Position numbers and translations under genes: made by a program. A DNA stretch of 64,000 nt. Source: Cellulosimicrobium sp. Marseille-Q4280 (GTDB taxonomy: Bacteria > Actinomycetota > Actinomycetes > Actinomycetales > Cellulomonadaceae). Below, in pieces: positions 39,961-47,437 of the stretch. Where the stretch lies: assembly GCF_943181405.1 (NCBI RefSeq), contig NZ_CALPBY010000005.1, positions 310,001 through 374,000 of the forward strand, in the 5' to 3' direction. The notes under the pieces were generated by a model. That model was not told where the DNA came from, did no database searches, and saw nothing but the letters and a program-made list of their open reading frames with translations. Within the stretch, counting starts at the first letter, position 1. Every line of letters begins with the position of its first letter.

Positions 39961-40093
39961 CTGACCACGATCCCTGGCCGTGGCGAGGGCGGCGCGGACG
40001 AGTTGCGGCACGGAGGACCGCGCGAGAACGTCAGCGGGGGCGGTACGGATCGACGCCCTCCACCGCCGTCACCAGCCTGTCGAGGGAGCCACC

Positions 40094-42004
40094 GTGCCGT
40101 ACACCCCGAAGGACGCCACCGCCACGACCGCCGCCGCGAACCGGGACGACCGGGCGCTCTACGCTCTCGACGACGTCGAGGACTTCGAGACCGCCCGGCA
40201 GGGGAAGATCGCCGACATCCCGGACGGCAAGGTCCGGCTCGCCGACGGGAGCGTCGCCTACGACCGGACCGCCCTGTCGTTCCTCGACGACGACGGCGCA
40301 CCCAACCCGGACACGGTGAACCCGAGCCTGTGGCGGCAGTCCCAGGTGATCCACGAGCCCGGCCTGTACAAGGTCGTCGACCACCTCTACCAGGTGCGCA
40401 ACAACGACATCGGCAACCTCACCATCGTCGAGGGCGACGACGGCCTCGTCGTCATCGACTGCACGACCGGCGTGGAGATCGCGCAACAAGGGCTGGCGCT
40501 GTTCCGCGAGCACGTCGCGGACAAGCCCGTCGTCGCGGTGATCTACACCCACACGCACATCGACCACTACGGCGGGGTCAAGGGCGTCGTCGACGAGGCC
40601 GACGTCGCCTCGGGCAAGGTGCCCGTCATCGCGCCGGGCACGATCGCGAACTTCGACAAGTTCGCGATCGGGGAGAACGTCGTCGCGGGCAACGCGATGA
40701 GCCGCCGCGCGGCCTACGCGTTCGGCAACCTCCTGGACAACGACCCGCACCAGATGATCACCAACGGCATCGCGTCCGTCGGCGGCCACGGGATCACGGT
40801 GTCGTACATCTCGCCCACGGACCCGATCACCGAGACCGGCACGACGCGGAGCCTCGCCGGCCTCACGTTCGAGTTCCTCTACGCGCCGGACACCGAGGCG
40901 CCGGAGGAGATGCACGTCTGGATCCCCGAGCTCAAGGCCCTCACGTGCGCCGAGAACGCGAACCACTCGCTGCACAACATCCAGACCTTGCGCGGCGCGC
41001 GCACGCGCGACGCCCGCAACTTCGCCCGCTACCTCGACGAGACGCTCGTGCGGTGGGGCGACGAGGTCGAGGTCCACTACGGCCCGCACACGTGGCCCGT
41101 GTGGGGCAACGCGAAGGTCGTCGCGTTCCTCGAGTCGCAGCGCGACACGTACAAGTACATCCACGACCAGGCGCTGCGCCTGGCCAACAAGGGGTACACG
41201 CCGCTCGAGGCCGCGGAGGTGGTCGAGCTGCCCGAGGTGCTGCGCCGCCGGTGGTTCAACCGCGGCTACCACGGCACCCTGCACCACAACGTGCGGGCGG
41301 TGTTCACCAAGGAGCTCGGCATGTGGGACGGCGACCCGGTGTCGCTGCACCCGCACACCCCTGTGGACACCGCGAGCCGCTACGTGACCGCGTTCGGCCG
41401 CGACACGATCCTCGCCGAGGGCCGCCGGGCGTTCGAGGAGGGCGACTACCGGTGGGCCGCGCAGGTCCTGCACCACCTCGTGTTCGCCGACCCGGACGAC
41501 CGCGAGGCCAAGGATCTCCAGGCCGACACGTACGAACAGCTCGGCTACCAGGTCGAGGGCCCGCAGTGGCGCGGCATCTACCTCACGGCCGCACGCGAGC
41601 TGCGCGAGGGCGTCATCCCCGCACGGTTCGCGAGCGGGAGCCCGGACACCATCGCCGGGATGCCCGTGGACATCCTCTTCGACTACGCCGCCGTGCACGT
41701 GATCGGTGAGAAGGCGGCCGAGGTCGACGTGCGGTTCGACGTGGACTTCACCGACCGCGGCGAGACCTGGACGGCCTGGGTCGCGAACGGCGTCCTCAAC
41801 GCCCGCCCCGGCGCGTCGACCGACGCCCTCCTCACCGTCCGCGCACCCAAGGCACTGGCCGCCGCGGTGCTCCTGCAACCAGCAGCGGCGGGGAAGCTCG
41901 CGGCGGCCGGGAAGGTCACGCTCGACGGCGACCCCGCCGTCCTCGACGCCTACGCCTCGGTCCTCGACGAGTTCGACCCGAACTTCGCCATCGTCACACC
42001 GTGA
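40094..42004 (+). CDS. alkyl sulfatase (SdsA1/YjcS-type metallo-beta-lactamase fold)
   Basis: 636 residues from GTG 40094 (GAGGGAG upstream). Metal site 'HTHIDH' at 153-158, then 'AENANHSLHNIQTLRGARTRDARNF', 'YGPHTWPVWGN', the dimerisation domain and a C-terminal SCP2-like domain ('VLNARPGASTDALLTVRAPKALAAAVL'). No signal peptide is seen, so it acts in the cytoplasm. Type III alkylsulfatases hydrolyse primary or secondary alkyl sulfates such as SDS to alcohol plus sulfate. The alcohol could feed the fatty-acid genes nearby, and sulfate the sulfur genes downstream, but no operon link is visible. Confidence 0.92.
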   Translation: MPYTPKDATATTAAANRDDRALYALDDVEDFETARQGKIADIPDGKVRLADGSVAYDRTALSFLDDDGAPNPDTVNPSLWRQSQVIHEPGLYKVVDHLYQVRNNDIGNLTIVEGDDGLVVIDCTTGVEIAQQGLALFREHVADKPVVAVIYTHTHIDHYGGVKGVVDEADVASGKVPVIAPGTIANFDKFAIGENVVAGNAMSRRAAYAFGNLLDNDPHQMITNGIASVGGHGITVSYISPTDPITETGTTRSLAGLTFEFLYAPDTEAPEEMHVWIPELKALTCAENANHSLHNIQTLRGARTRDARNFARYLDETLVRWGDEVEVHYGPHTWPVWGNAKVVAFLESQRDTYKYIHDQALRLANKGYTPLEAAEVVELPEVLRRRWFNRGYHGTLHHNVRAVFTKELGMWDGDPVSLHPHTPVDTASRYVTAFGRDTILAEGRRAFEEGDYRWAAQVLHHLVFADPDDREAKDLQADTYEQLGYQVEGPQWRGIYLTAARELREGVIPARFASGSPDTIAGMPVDILFDYAAVHVIGEKAAEVDVRFDVDFTDRGETWTAWVANGVLNARPGASTDALLTVRAPKALAAAVLLQPAAAGKLAAAGKVTLDGDPAVLDAYASVLDEFDPNFAIVTP

Positions 42005-42109
42005 CTCCCGCCCTCGTCGCCATGCGGTCCGCTCACCTCAGGTCGCCCAGCGCGTGCGAACGCGCGCAGCCGTGCTTACGGTCGGAAGGACCGACGAGAG
42101 GAGACCCCC

Positions 42110-42280
42110 ATGGGACTCGGTGACAAGATCGAGCACGCTGCCGAAGAGGCCAAGGGCAAGATCAAGGAGACCACCGGCAAGGCGAAGGACGACGAGCGCC
42201 TCGAGGCCGAGGGCAAGGCCGAGCAGTCCAAGGCCAACGTCAAGCAGGCCGGTGACGACGTCCGCGACGCCTTCAAGTAG
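42110..42280 (+). CDS. CsbD-family stress protein (56 residues)
   Basis: Reads MGLGDKIEHAAEEAKGKIKE, then TTGKAKDDERLEAEGKAEQS and KANVKQAGDDVRDAFK. Fully charged, helical, without Cys or aromatic residues: typical CsbD family, general-stress proteins of unknown mechanism. Strong ribosome site GAGAGGAG and a strong terminator downstream suggest high expression. Confidence 0.93.
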   Translation: MGLGDKIEHAAEEAKGKIKETTGKAKDDERLEAEGKAEQSKANVKQAGDDVRDAFK

Positions 42281-42318
42281 TCGGACCCCGCGGTCCACGT
42301 GACCGCGGCTGCGCATCC

Positions 42319-42348
42319 CGAGGGCCCCGCCGTGAGGCGGGGCCCTCG
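42319..42348 (+). terminator. strong terminator after CsbD gene
   Basis: CGAGGGCCCCGCC and GGCGGGGCCCTCG form a perfect 13-bp stem with a GTGA tetraloop, 38 bases after the stop. Confidence 0.9.
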
Positions 42349-42475
42349 TCGCGTCCGGGACGATCGCGCAGAGGACCTGATGTCAGGAGGCGACGCGCAG
42401 CGCGTCGCGGAGACGATGCCGGCGAGCGGCTCACCGCGCTTCGGGGCCAGCAGCTCCCGGGCGAGAGCACCGACG

Positions 42476-43912
42476 TCAGTCGGCCGGACCGCACCCCGCG
42501 GCGTCGGCGAGGAATCCTGCCGCGGCGGTCGCGAAGAGCCCTTCGAGACCGGAGCCCGCGGGGACGGGACGCGGGTCGTCGACGACGGTCCAGCACCCGT
42601 CGACCACGGCGTACCGGACCTGCGGCCCCTCCTCCACGTACGCGCGCACGGCGTCGACGAGGCGCGCGACCTCCGCGCCCGACGTCCCGACGCCGACCGA
42701 CGCGCGGATGGCACCGGCGTCGTGCCCGAGCCGGGCGAGCAGCGGGTGCGCGCAGAACCGGCCGTCGCGGACACCGATGCCGTGCTCCGCCGACAGGTAC
42801 GCGGCGACGAGGCCCGGGTCGTGCCCGGTCACGGAGAACGTCACGACGCCCACCGGGTCGACGGCGTCCGGCCACACGCTCACGACCTGCACGCCGTCGA
42901 TCGCGGACAGCCCGGCGACGAGCCCGGCACGCAGCGCCGCCTCGTGCCCGTGCAGTGCGGCCGGGTCGAGGCCCGCGAGGGTGTCGCACGCCGCGGCGAG
43001 GGCGACGGCGCCGACCACGTTGGGCGAGCCGGCCTCGTGGCGCGCGGGGGCCGGCTGCCAGTCGGTGCCGTCGACGCGCACCTGGCGCACCGCCCCACCG
43101 CCCGCGAGGTACGGGGTGCCCGCGTCGAGCCAGTCGCGGCGACCGACGAGGGTGCCCGCGCCGAACGGCGCGTAGGTCTTGTGCCCCGAGAAGGCGACGT
43201 AGTCGACGCCCGTCTCCGCGAGCGAGAAGCCACGGTGCGGGACGAGCTGGGCGCCGTCGAGCACGACCCGCGCCCCGGCGTCGTGCGCGATCCGCACGAC
43301 GTCCGCGACGGGCAGCGACTCACCCGTGACGTTGGAGGCCCCCGTGACCGCGAGGAGCGCGTAGTCGAAGCGCGCGAGCTCCGCGCGCAGCCCGGACAGC
43401 GTCTCGGCGACGCTCACGCCGCCCGCGAGGACCGTCGCGCCGCCCGTCCGCTGCCACGGCAGGAGGTTCGCGTGGTGCTCGACGTCGAGGACGAGCACGC
43501 GGCCGGGCGACCCGTCGGGGTTCGCCGGCACGCAGCCCGCGAGGAGGTTGAGCGAGTCGGTCGTGTTGCGCGTGACGACGGTGACGTCCTCCTCGCGCGC
43601 GCCGACGAACGACCCGATCGTGCGGCGCGAGGCCTCGTAGAGCGCCGTCGACACCTGGGAGAGGTAGCCCGCGCCGCGGTGCACGCTCGCGTACAGCGGC
43701 AGGACCTCGGTGACGCGGTCGGCGACCGCGCGGAGCGCCGGTGCCGACGCGGCGACGTCGAGGTTCGCGTACGGGACGGTGCGGCCGTCCACGAGCGGGA
43801 CCAGCGTGTCGGCGCCGACCACGGGGAGCAGGGCCGGCAGCGCGGCGAGGTCCTCCGTCCGAGCGCCCGTCGCGGCGGCCGTCGGACAGGAGAGTTCGGC
43901 GAGAGCGGTCAT
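42476..43912 (-). CDS. cysteine desulfurase-like class V aminotransferase under SAM-IV riboswitch
   Basis: 478 residues. PLP Lys245 in 'FSGHKTYAPFGAGTLVG', 'VLDVEHHANLLPWQR' and 'VLDGAQLVPHRGFS' match the SufS/CsdA fold, and 'VRDGRFCAHPLLARLG' near the C-terminus keeps the persulfide-forming Cys. So it probably removes sulfur from cysteine or a related compound. A SAM-IV aptamer lies 71 bases upstream on the same strand, so the gene is shut down when S-adenosylmethionine is plentiful, placing it in sulfur/methionine supply rather than housekeeping Fe-S assembly. ATG 43912 has GGAGG at 8 bases. The last 40 residues are an extra tail. Confidence 0.88.
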   Translation of the reverse strand: MTALAELSCPTAAATGARTEDLAALPALLPVVGADTLVPLVDGRTVPYANLDVAASAPALRAVADRVTEVLPLYASVHRGAGYLSQVSTALYEASRRTIGSFVGAREEDVTVVTRNTTDSLNLLAGCVPANPDGSPGRVLVLDVEHHANLLPWQRTGGATVLAGGVSVAETLSGLRAELARFDYALLAVTGASNVTGESLPVADVVRIAHDAGARVVLDGAQLVPHRGFSLAETGVDYVAFSGHKTYAPFGAGTLVGRRDWLDAGTPYLAGGGAVRQVRVDGTDWQPAPARHEAGSPNVVGAVALAAACDTLAGLDPAALHGHEAALRAGLVAGLSAIDGVQVVSVWPDAVDPVGVVTFSVTGHDPGLVAAYLSAEHGIGVRDGRFCAHPLLARLGHDAGAIRASVGVGTSGAEVARLVDAVRAYVEEGPQVRYAVVDGCWTVVDDPRPVPAGSGLEGLFATAAAGFLADAAGCGPAD

Positions 43913-43983
43913 GGCACGGTCCTCCGAGGTCGTGTCGGGGAGGTGCTCCCCGCGCTTGCCGCGCGCCGGTCGGCGTGCGGCCC

Positions 43984-44062
43984 GGTCGTCACCCGGGGCA
44001 CCCCGCCGCGAGAGGAGGGTTGCCGGCCAGCAAACCGGGGTTTCACGCTGGCACTCATGACC
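43984..44062 (-). promoter_or_regulatory. SAM riboswitch, SAM-IV type
   Basis: Read on the minus strand: closing stem GGTC (44062-44059) with GACC (43987-43984), then ATGAGTGCCAGC, GCTGGCCGGCAACCCTCC, GGGGTGCCCC and GGGTGACGACC in the order and wording of the actinobacterial SAM-IV consensus (GCCAGC/GCTGGC stem with kink turn, conserved CCGGCAACC, pseudoknot segments). Downstream, an ACCTCC-containing hairpin about 25 bases ahead of the GGAGG ribosome site could act as anti-Shine-Dalgarno. It controls the desulfurase-like gene at 43912. Confidence 0.87.
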
Positions 44063-44210
44063 TGTCACCCAGGATGTGCGCGGGGCGCTCGTCGTGTCAA
44101 CCGGTGGTCAGCAGGTCTCGCATCGCGGGACGACGCACTGCCGCCCGGCCCTTCCACGACGCGAGACGCACGTTCCGGCCACAGGGCACCGTGACGTACG
44201 ATCCGAGCAA

Positions 44211-44306
44211 CCATCCGGAGCGGCCGAGTGACGTGGCACGTCGACGCCGCAGCAACCCCCCGACCCGAGAGGGCACGGGCGAGGGTGCTACTGCCACGAT
44301 CGATGG
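44211..44306 (+). promoter_or_regulatory. SAM riboswitch, SAM-I (S-box) type
   Basis: P1 strands CCATC (44211-44215) and GATGG (44302-44306). After P1 comes GGAGCGGCCGAGTGAC, aligning base for base with the S-box consensus (GAG-GG--GAG-GAC). The P2 stem is GCGG/CCGC with stem-loop GACGT-GGC-ACGTC, then GCAACC (44252-44257), and GGGTGCTACTGCC (P4 with the GGTGCTA core). The 3' strand of P1 runs into the GGAGGAG ribosome site of the gene at 44316, so SAM binding would directly hide the ribosome site. Confidence 0.85.
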
Positions 44307-44315
44307 AGGAGAACC

Positions 44316-44783
44316 ATGAGCGAACTGACTCCCCGACCCGCCGTCGGCTACGCGGGCGACATCACGCCGCAGGAGGCGTGGGACCTGCTCGTCGCGGACG
44401 AGCGCGCCGTCCTCGTGGACGTCCGCACCGAGGGCGAGTGGCGCACCGTCGGCGTGCCCGACGTCGCGGGGCTCGGCCGCGAGGTCGTCTTCGACGAGTG
44501 GGTGACGCCCTTCGGGCCCAACCCCGCTTTCGTGGACCGGCTCGCCCAGGCGGGCCTCGCCCCGGGCGACGAGCGACCCGTCGTGTTCCTGTGCCGCTCC
44601 GGCCAGCGCTCGATCGGCGCCGCGCGCGCCGCGACCGCCGCCGGGCTCGGCCCCGCCTACAACGTCCTCGAGGGCTTCGAGGGCGCGCCCGGCTTCTCCG
44701 GCGTGCGCGACGCCGAGGGCTGGAAGGTCCGCGGTCTGCCCACCACCGCCTACGCCGACACCGAGGGCGAGGCCGGTCGGTGA
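44316..44783 (+). CDS. rhodanese-domain protein (metZ partner)
   Basis: 155 residues, single rhodanese domain. 'AVLVDVRTEGEWRTVGVPDV' is the N-terminal CDC25-like motif, and active-site Cys lies in 'VVFLCRSGQRSIGAA' (Cys93 region), with 'YNVLEGFEGAPG' after it. It carries sulfane sulfur as persulfide. It overlaps metZ by 4 bases (GTGA), the same pairing known in Mycobacterium (Rv0390-metZ). It likely supplies or manages the sulfide used by MetZ. Controlled by the S-box aptamer just upstream. Confidence 0.92.
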   Translation: MSELTPRPAVGYAGDITPQEAWDLLVADERAVLVDVRTEGEWRTVGVPDVAGLGREVVFDEWVTPFGPNPAFVDRLAQAGLAPGDERPVVFLCRSGQRSIGAARAATAAGLGPAYNVLEGFEGAPGFSGVRDAEGWKVRGLPTTAYADTEGEAGR

Positions 44784-46033
44784 GCGCGGGAGACGGCGTC
44801 GGGCAGGTCCCGGGCGGCTCCGGCCGCAAGCCGCTGCCCGCGAGCGCCCGTCCCGCGACGCTCGCCGTGCGGGGCGGCAACGCGCGCACGGAGTTCCAGG
44901 AGACGTCCGAGGCGCTGTTCCTCACGCAGGGCTACACGTACGACCGCGCGTCCGACGCCGAGGCCGCCTTCAAGGGCGAGCTCGACCGGTTCGTGTACTC
45001 GCGGTACGGCAACCCGACCGTGCACACGTTCGAGGAGCGGCTGCGCCTGATCGAGGGCGCGGAGGCCTGCTACGCGACGGCGTCGGGCATGTCGGCCGTG
45101 TTCACGTCGCTCGCGGCGCTCGTGCAGTCGGGGTCGCGGATCGTCGCGGCGCGCGCGCTGTTCGGGTCGAGCGTCGTGATCTTCGACGAGATCTTCGCCA
45201 AGTGGGGCGTGCGGACCGACTACGTCGACGGTCACGTGCTCTCCCAGTGGGAGGAGGCGCTGTCGACGCCGGCGGACGTCGTGTTCTTCGAGACGCCGTC
45301 GAACCCCATGCAGGACATCGTCGACGCGCGCCGCGTGGCCGACCTCGCGCACGCGGCCGGCGCCGTCGTGGTGCTCGACAACGTGTTCGCGACGCCGCTC
45401 ATGCAGAAGCCGCTCGAGCTCGGCGCGGACGTCGTCGTGTACTCCGCGACGAAGCACATCGACGGCCAGGGGCGCGTGCTCGGCGGGGCGATCCTCGGGA
45501 CCGAGGAGTACATCGGCGGGCCGGTCCAGACGTTCATCCGCAACACGGGCCCGACCCTCTCGGCGTTCAACGCGTGGGTCCTGCTCAAGGGCCTGGAGAC
45601 GATGCCCGTGCGCGTGGCCGCCCAGAACGCCGGGGCCGAGCGGATCGCCCGGGTGCTCGAGGGCCTGCCGGGGATCGCGCGGGTGCGCTACCCGTTCCTC
45701 GAGTCCCACCCGCAGGTCGAGCTCGCGCGCTCGCAGCAGACGGGTGGCGGGACGGTCGTGACGTTCGACCTCGCGGTGCCCGAGGGGACGGATCCGGAGA
45801 CCGCGAAGAAGCGCGCGTTCACGTTCCTCGACGCGCTGCAGGTCGTGGACATCTCCAACAACCTGGGCGACGCGAAGTCCATGGTCACGCACCCGGCGAC
45901 GACGACGCACCGCAAGCTCGGACCCGAGGGCCGCGCGGCGGTCGGGATCGCCGAGACGACGGTCCGGCTGTCGGTGGGGCTCGAGGACCCGCTCGACGTG
46001 ATCGAGGACGTCGAGCAGGCGCTGCACGCCTGA
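44780..46033 (+). CDS. metZ: O-succinylhomoserine sulfhydrylase
   Basis: 417 residues, Cys/Met-metabolism PLP enzyme. PLP Lys225 in 'VYSATKHIDGQGRVLGG', 'YSRYGNPTVHTFEERLRLIEGAEACYATASGMSAV', 'FFETPSNPMQDIVD' and 'ETTVRLSVGLEDPLDVIEDVEQAL' are all typical of MetZ. It makes homocysteine directly from an activated homoserine and sulfide, bypassing cystathionine. GTG 44780 overlaps the rhodanese stop. Repression by SAM through the S-box fits its place in methionine synthesis. O-acetylhomoserine as substrate (MetY-like) is less likely given length and sequence. Confidence 0.9.
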   Translation: MSAGDGVGQVPGGSGRKPLPASARPATLAVRGGNARTEFQETSEALFLTQGYTYDRASDAEAAFKGELDRFVYSRYGNPTVHTFEERLRLIEGAEACYATASGMSAVFTSLAALVQSGSRIVAARALFGSSVVIFDEIFAKWGVRTDYVDGHVLSQWEEALSTPADVVFFETPSNPMQDIVDARRVADLAHAAGAVVVLDNVFATPLMQKPLELGADVVVYSATKHIDGQGRVLGGAILGTEEYIGGPVQTFIRNTGPTLSAFNAWVLLKGLETMPVRVAAQNAGAERIARVLEGLPGIARVRYPFLESHPQVELARSQQTGGGTVVTFDLAVPEGTDPETAKKRAFTFLDALQVVDISNNLGDAKSMVTHPATTTHRKLGPEGRAAVGIAETTVRLSVGLEDPLDVIEDVEQALHA

Positions 46034-46106
46034 CCGCGCCCCCGGAGCGTGGTCGACGCCGACATTGCCGTGGACGACGGCGGGCTGCGCGCCTAGCGTC
46101 GCGGTC

Positions 46107-46967
46107 GTGCCCGACGCGATCTTCGACGACCCGACCCTCGCCGCGCTGTACGACCCGCTCGACCCGGACCGCTCCGACCTCGACGCGTACGTGGCGATCG
46201 TCGACGAGCTGGGCGCGCGGTCGGTCCTGGACGTGGGCTGCGGCACCGGCACGTTCGCGTGCCTCCTGGCGCTGCGGGGCATCGAGGTCGTGGGGGTCGA
46301 CCCTGCCGGCGCGTCGCTCGACGTCGCGCGCCGCAAGCCCGGCGCAGACCGCGTGCGCTGGCTCCACGGCGACGCAGCCACGCTGCCGCCGCGCCCGCCG
46401 CTGCAGGTCGACCTCGCGACCATGACGGCGAACGTCGCGCAGGTGTTCCTCACCGACGACGCGTGGACCGCGACGCTGCGCGGCGTGCACGCGGCCCTCG
46501 CCCCAGGCGGTCACGTGGTCCTCGAGACCCGGGTGCCCGCGCGCCGGGCGTGGGAGGGGTGGGTGCGCGACGAGACGTTCGTGCGGGTCGACGTCCCCGG
46601 TCTCGGGATCGTCGAGAGCTGGACCGAGCTGGCGGAGGTCGCCCTCCCCCTCGTGTCCTTCCACGACACGACCGTCCTGCCCGACGGGCGCGTGCTCCGC
46701 TCGGACTCGACGCTGCGGTTCCGCTCGCGCGAGGAGGTCGAGGCGTCGCTCGCCGCGTGCGGGTTCGTGGTCGAGGACGTCCGTGACGCCCCGGACCGCC
46801 CCGGCCGCGAGTGGGTCTTCGTCGCAAGAGCGGCCGACACGGGTGACGGGGGCGAGACGCACCGCCACCGCCGCGTCGTCCGGCCTGGTCAGGCGTCGCC
46901 CCACACGCCGAGCTCGTTGCCGCTCGGGTCGAGGAAGTGGAACCGGCGACCACCGGGGAACTCGTAG
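46107..46967 (+). CDS. class I SAM-dependent methyltransferase with run-on C-terminus
   Basis: 286 residues from GTG 46107. 'SVLDVGCGTGTFACLLALRGIEVVGVDPAGASLDVARRK' is motif I and the acidic loop; 'DLATMTANVAQVFLTDDAW' and 'LAPGGHVVLETRVP' complete the core. The normal family end is near 'REWVFVARA' (about residue 249). Beyond it about 37 basic, Pro/Ser-rich residues are read antisense through the end of the convergent VOC gene, giving a 79-base overlap. Either a stop was lost or the tail is tolerated. Substrate unknown. Confidence 0.82.
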   Translation: MPDAIFDDPTLAALYDPLDPDRSDLDAYVAIVDELGARSVLDVGCGTGTFACLLALRGIEVVGVDPAGASLDVARRKPGADRVRWLHGDAATLPPRPPLQVDLATMTANVAQVFLTDDAWTATLRGVHAALAPGGHVVLETRVPARRAWEGWVRDETFVRVDVPGLGIVESWTELAEVALPLVSFHDTTVLPDGRVLRSDSTLRFRSREEVEASLAACGFVVEDVRDAPDRPGREWVFVARAADTGDGGETHRHRRVVRPGQASPHTPSSLPLGSRKWNRRPPGNS

Positions 46968-47269
46968 GGACCGTTGACGACGGTGCCGCCGGCGGCCTTC
47001 ACCTGGTCCAGGGTGCCGTCGAGGTCGTCGCTGTAGAGGAGGACGAGCGGGCCGCCTCGGCTGACCGACTCGGCGAGCAGCAGCCCACCGGCCTCCTCGG
47101 AATCGCTCTCGGACTCCGCGGCCGTGCGGATGCCCGAGTACTCGTCCCCGTACGAGGTGAACGACCAGCCGAAGGCCGCGCCGTAGAAGTCCTGTGCCGC
47201 GCGCATGTCGGTGACGGAGAGCTCGATGTAGTCGATGGTGAGCGGGATGGAGTGCGTGTGCCGAGCCAT
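46889..47269 (-). CDS. VOC-family (glyoxalase/bleomycin-resistance-like) protein
   Basis: 126 residues from ATG 47269. 'IDYIELSVTDMRAAQDFYGAAFGWSFTSYGDEYSGI' and the second half 'GGPLVLLYSDDLDGTLDQVKAAGGTVVNGPYEFPGGRRFHFLDPSGNELGVW' are the paired beta-alpha-beta-beta-beta modules of a VOC fold, with the metal-site type Glu in 'GNELG'. Function among dioxygenases, isomerases or binding proteins cannot be told. Overlaps the end of the convergent methyltransferase frame. Confidence 0.88.
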   Translation of the reverse strand: MARHTHSIPLTIDYIELSVTDMRAAQDFYGAAFGWSFTSYGDEYSGIRTAAESESDSEEAGGLLLAESVSRGGPLVLLYSDDLDGTLDQVKAAGGTVVNGPYEFPGGRRFHFLDPSGNELGVWGDA

Positions 47270-47437
47270 GCGGACACGTTCCCGCACGCCACCCACAGCG
47301 GCGGTGGCCGGAGCGCCGGCTGTGGACGGCGGTTCGACGGTGTCGGTCGCACCTCGTAGCCTCCTCGTAGCGCCCGGCGGTCCGGCCGGCGCGGCGGCCC
47401 ACCGGCCGGTCGTGGACAGAGTCGAGGGGGCAGCTCC

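Noticed and set aside
44090-44210. A third riboswitch between the two SAM aptamers
   Set aside because: No conserved core could be aligned; the stretch is better explained as two divergent promoters.
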